A stretch of DNA of 64,000 bases, taken from NCBI GenBank assembly GCA_963556255.1, contig OY744610.1:57437950-57501949 (forward strand), in the 5' to 3' direction. The notes beneath the pieces were generated by a model that searched no databases, was not told the DNA's origin, and saw nothing but the letters and a program-made list of their open reading frames with translations. A program made the position numbers and the translations under genes. Source of the stretch: Allolobophora icterica (lineage: Eukaryota > Annelida > Clitellata > Crassiclitellata > Lumbricidae). The number at the start of each line of letters is the position of its first letter. Positions within the stretch are counted from its first letter, which is position 1. Shown one piece after another: positions 62,273 to 64,000 of the stretch.

Positions 62273-64000
62273 ATGTTAGTTGCTGTGGAAGGCTGTTGCC
62301 ATGGTGAGCTGGACAAAATTTACGAGGTGCTGAGTTATACAGAACAAGAAAATAAAATAAAAGTTGACCTGCTGCTCATCTGTGGAGATTTCCAGGCAGT
62401 CAGAAATAAATCAGACCTGCATACAATGGCCGTGCCCCCAAAATACCAGAAGATGAACACATTTTACAAGTATGGTGATATTTTCAACAATTACTCATAA
62501 AATTAAGTTTTGTAAGTTTTTGTTAAGGATTAGTGCTGTTGAGTTTTTATCAGCATCGGCCTCATCTCGTTTATCGACCCTGTTACAAGCAGGAAAAGAT
62601 TTGAAAGCTATGACATTTATTAAAATTTCTTTCATCTAGTTTGTAAAGTGTAAACTGTTGCGTCTGTGTCAACTCAATTAACTTTCTGAATAGACGAATA
62701 TTTTGATCTATTGATTATCAGACTGCCTAAATAATACTTTAGCATACTATATGTAGCACTAATTGGAACCTCTCAAATACACTGACATTTTTGCCATGCA
62801 GGTACTATTCACAGGAGAAAGTGGCACCAGTTCTGACGATAATCATCGGTGGAAACCATGAAGCTTCCAACTATCTTCAGGAGTTGCCTTACGGGGGCTG
62901 GGTAGCTCCTAACATCTACTATATGGGTAAGTTGGTCGATAATTACTTCCCCACACCGTTACCATATTGGACTAGGCTTTGACGTACCCAGACAAACTCT
63001 GCATAAAAATAGTTGTTGACTGCTTCACCACGCAATCATTTAACTCTGCTGAACGAAGACTTGTACCTCTAAATATATACTTCCCGGGGTACTGTTTTCA
63101 ATTTTCTTTTTACCTTAAGTAGCATCTGTTTAGATCAGACTGATAGCCTTGGAAGCAGCACTGTTGGGTGGTGCATAAAAGGTGCTATATAAATGTTTTG
63201 TTACAACTCATCTAAAATTTTGTGGCTTTATACCAGGTTAATATTGTATTGTATTGTTTTGTAAATATTCGGACATTTTGGGAGGGGGATAGAGTAGTGG
63301 TAACACTCATGGCCAGGAGAGCATAAGGTACACGGATCGACTCCCGTAACCCCCTCTAGGGCGGCGCCTTGCATGGCTGCCAAACCGTGTGTTAATCAAG
63401 ATCTTGATTGTACTTTCATGTTTCAATGTAATCTTACTGCATCTGTCGGTTTGAAATAATAAAGAATAAAATTATCATTATTGTTATTGTAAAGCGCTTC
63501 TAGCAGGAGAGCCATTCAGAAGTGCTCCCTGTGTGAGAGACCCGGAGAGAAAAAGCACGTTTTAAGATAGGTAAAGAGGAAGAGACGTTACCTGAGAGAG
63601 TAGAAGAACGAACATACGGAGAAAGCTCATTCCAAAGGGCAGGGCCAATGGAAGCAAAAGACGTAATAGTTAGAATGATACATAATGCCACTTTGTTCGT
63701 CAACTACACAATCCAATGCACGTCTGAAGCATTAGTTGAACGGAATCACAGTATTATAGAATCCTTTTAAGCTTCGATCTGAATGTTCGTACAACAGTGA
63801 AATCATGAAACGTAATCAGAAAATGGTGTCTGAATTCCTTCAGGTTATGCTGGTGTGGTTCAGTTCGGAGGTCTGAGAATCGGAGGCATGTCAGGCATTT
63901 ACAAAGGCCAGGATTACCATAGGGGTCACTTTGAACGTCCTCCTTACACCGATTCAACAAAAAGATCTGTTTATCATGTGCGAAATTTAGAAGTATTTCG
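62273..64000 (+). CDS. DBR1: lariat debranching enzyme, N-terminal part (runs off the window)
   Basis: Exons 62273-62469, 62802-62926 and 63844 to the edge join in phase. Start ATG 62273 gives [20 protein letters not shown], aligning with the DBR1 N-terminus; an in-frame ATG at 62243 would add a non-conserved extension. Metallophosphoesterase motifs are present: GCCHG (DBR1 typically has Cys in place of the usual Asp), [12 protein letters not shown], and [20 protein letters not shown], then [21 protein letters not shown] and [14 protein letters not shown]1 hydrolyses the 2'-5' bond of excised intron lariats in the nucleus, allowing their turnover and release of intronic small RNAs. The remaining catalytic residues and C-terminal domain lie outside the window. 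Intron 2 holds a SINE and a LINE fragment. Confidence 0.97.
63279..63488 (+). mobile_element. tRNA-derived SINE, family 1 (copy C) in DBR1 intron 2
   Basis: GGGGGATAGAGTAGTGGTAA head, GGATCGACTCCCG B-box-like element, CTTGCATGGCTGCC and CATGTTTCAATGTAATCTTA body, and an ATT-type tail near 63470. Confidence 0.85.
63490..63700 (-). pseudogene. CR1/L2-like LINE C-terminal fragment
   Basis: Minus strand reads [36 protein letters not shown] and a GCGCTTTACAATAAC tail. The P-LWN-L-P--R pattern fits the CR1/L2 C-terminus. Located in DBR1 intron 2, antisense to the gene. Confidence 0.65.

Overview
The window is animal nuclear DNA: compact multi-exon genes with GT-AG introns lie in AT-rich sequence packed with transposon debris. 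Gene content (cilium protein CFAP300, E2F partner DP, lariat debranching enzyme DBR1, a THAP zinc-finger protein, a DHRS11-like reductase) and the repeat mix (hAT, PIF/Harbinger-like and piggyBac-like MITEs, tRNA-derived SINEs, RTE and CR1/L2-like LINEs) point to a non-vertebrate metazoan, probably marine. An echinoderm or hemichordate would fit, but I cannot fix the phylum from sequence alone.

Layout. 1-12.3 kb has no recognised host gene. It holds minisatellites, a 332-bp tandem repeat, SINEs, LINE tails, a decayed hAT transposase, MITEs and an ATT microsatellite. 12388-17152 (+) is a complete seven-exon CFAP300 gene. 18417-24597 (-) is a DHRS11-like short-chain dehydrogenase converging on CFAP300; its third coding intron carries a 5'-truncated RTE retrotransposon and a hAT MITE. 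28325-31170 (-) is a three-exon gene whose exon phases join an N-terminal THAP domain to a C-terminal pair of C2H2-like fingers. 33.13-37.65 kb is a 4.5-kb pyrimidine-strand satellite made of two related unit types (26 bp, then 25 bp), directly followed by a fold-back element. 43869-60340 (-) is a complete 11-exon transcription factor DP gene with many nested transposons in its introns. 62273 to the right edge (+) is the first three exons of DBR1.

The five host genes form no operon or pathway. DP is a cell-cycle regulator, DBR1 acts in intron turnover, CFAP300 in ciliary dynein assembly, DHRS11-like in carbonyl/steroid metabolism, and the THAP protein is a presumed DNA-binding regulator. Points most worth a second look are the THAP plus zinc-finger architecture, a tandem array that multiplies the CFAP300 exon 6 splice acceptor, a 1.5-kb hAT-type element carrying a cysteine-rich CXC-like ORF, MITEs with 9-bp target duplications, an element flanked by 81-bp direct repeats, and the pyrimidine satellite with its neighbouring fold-back element. 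Exon boundaries come from reading splice sites, codon phase and remembered family similarity. No search or transcript data were available.
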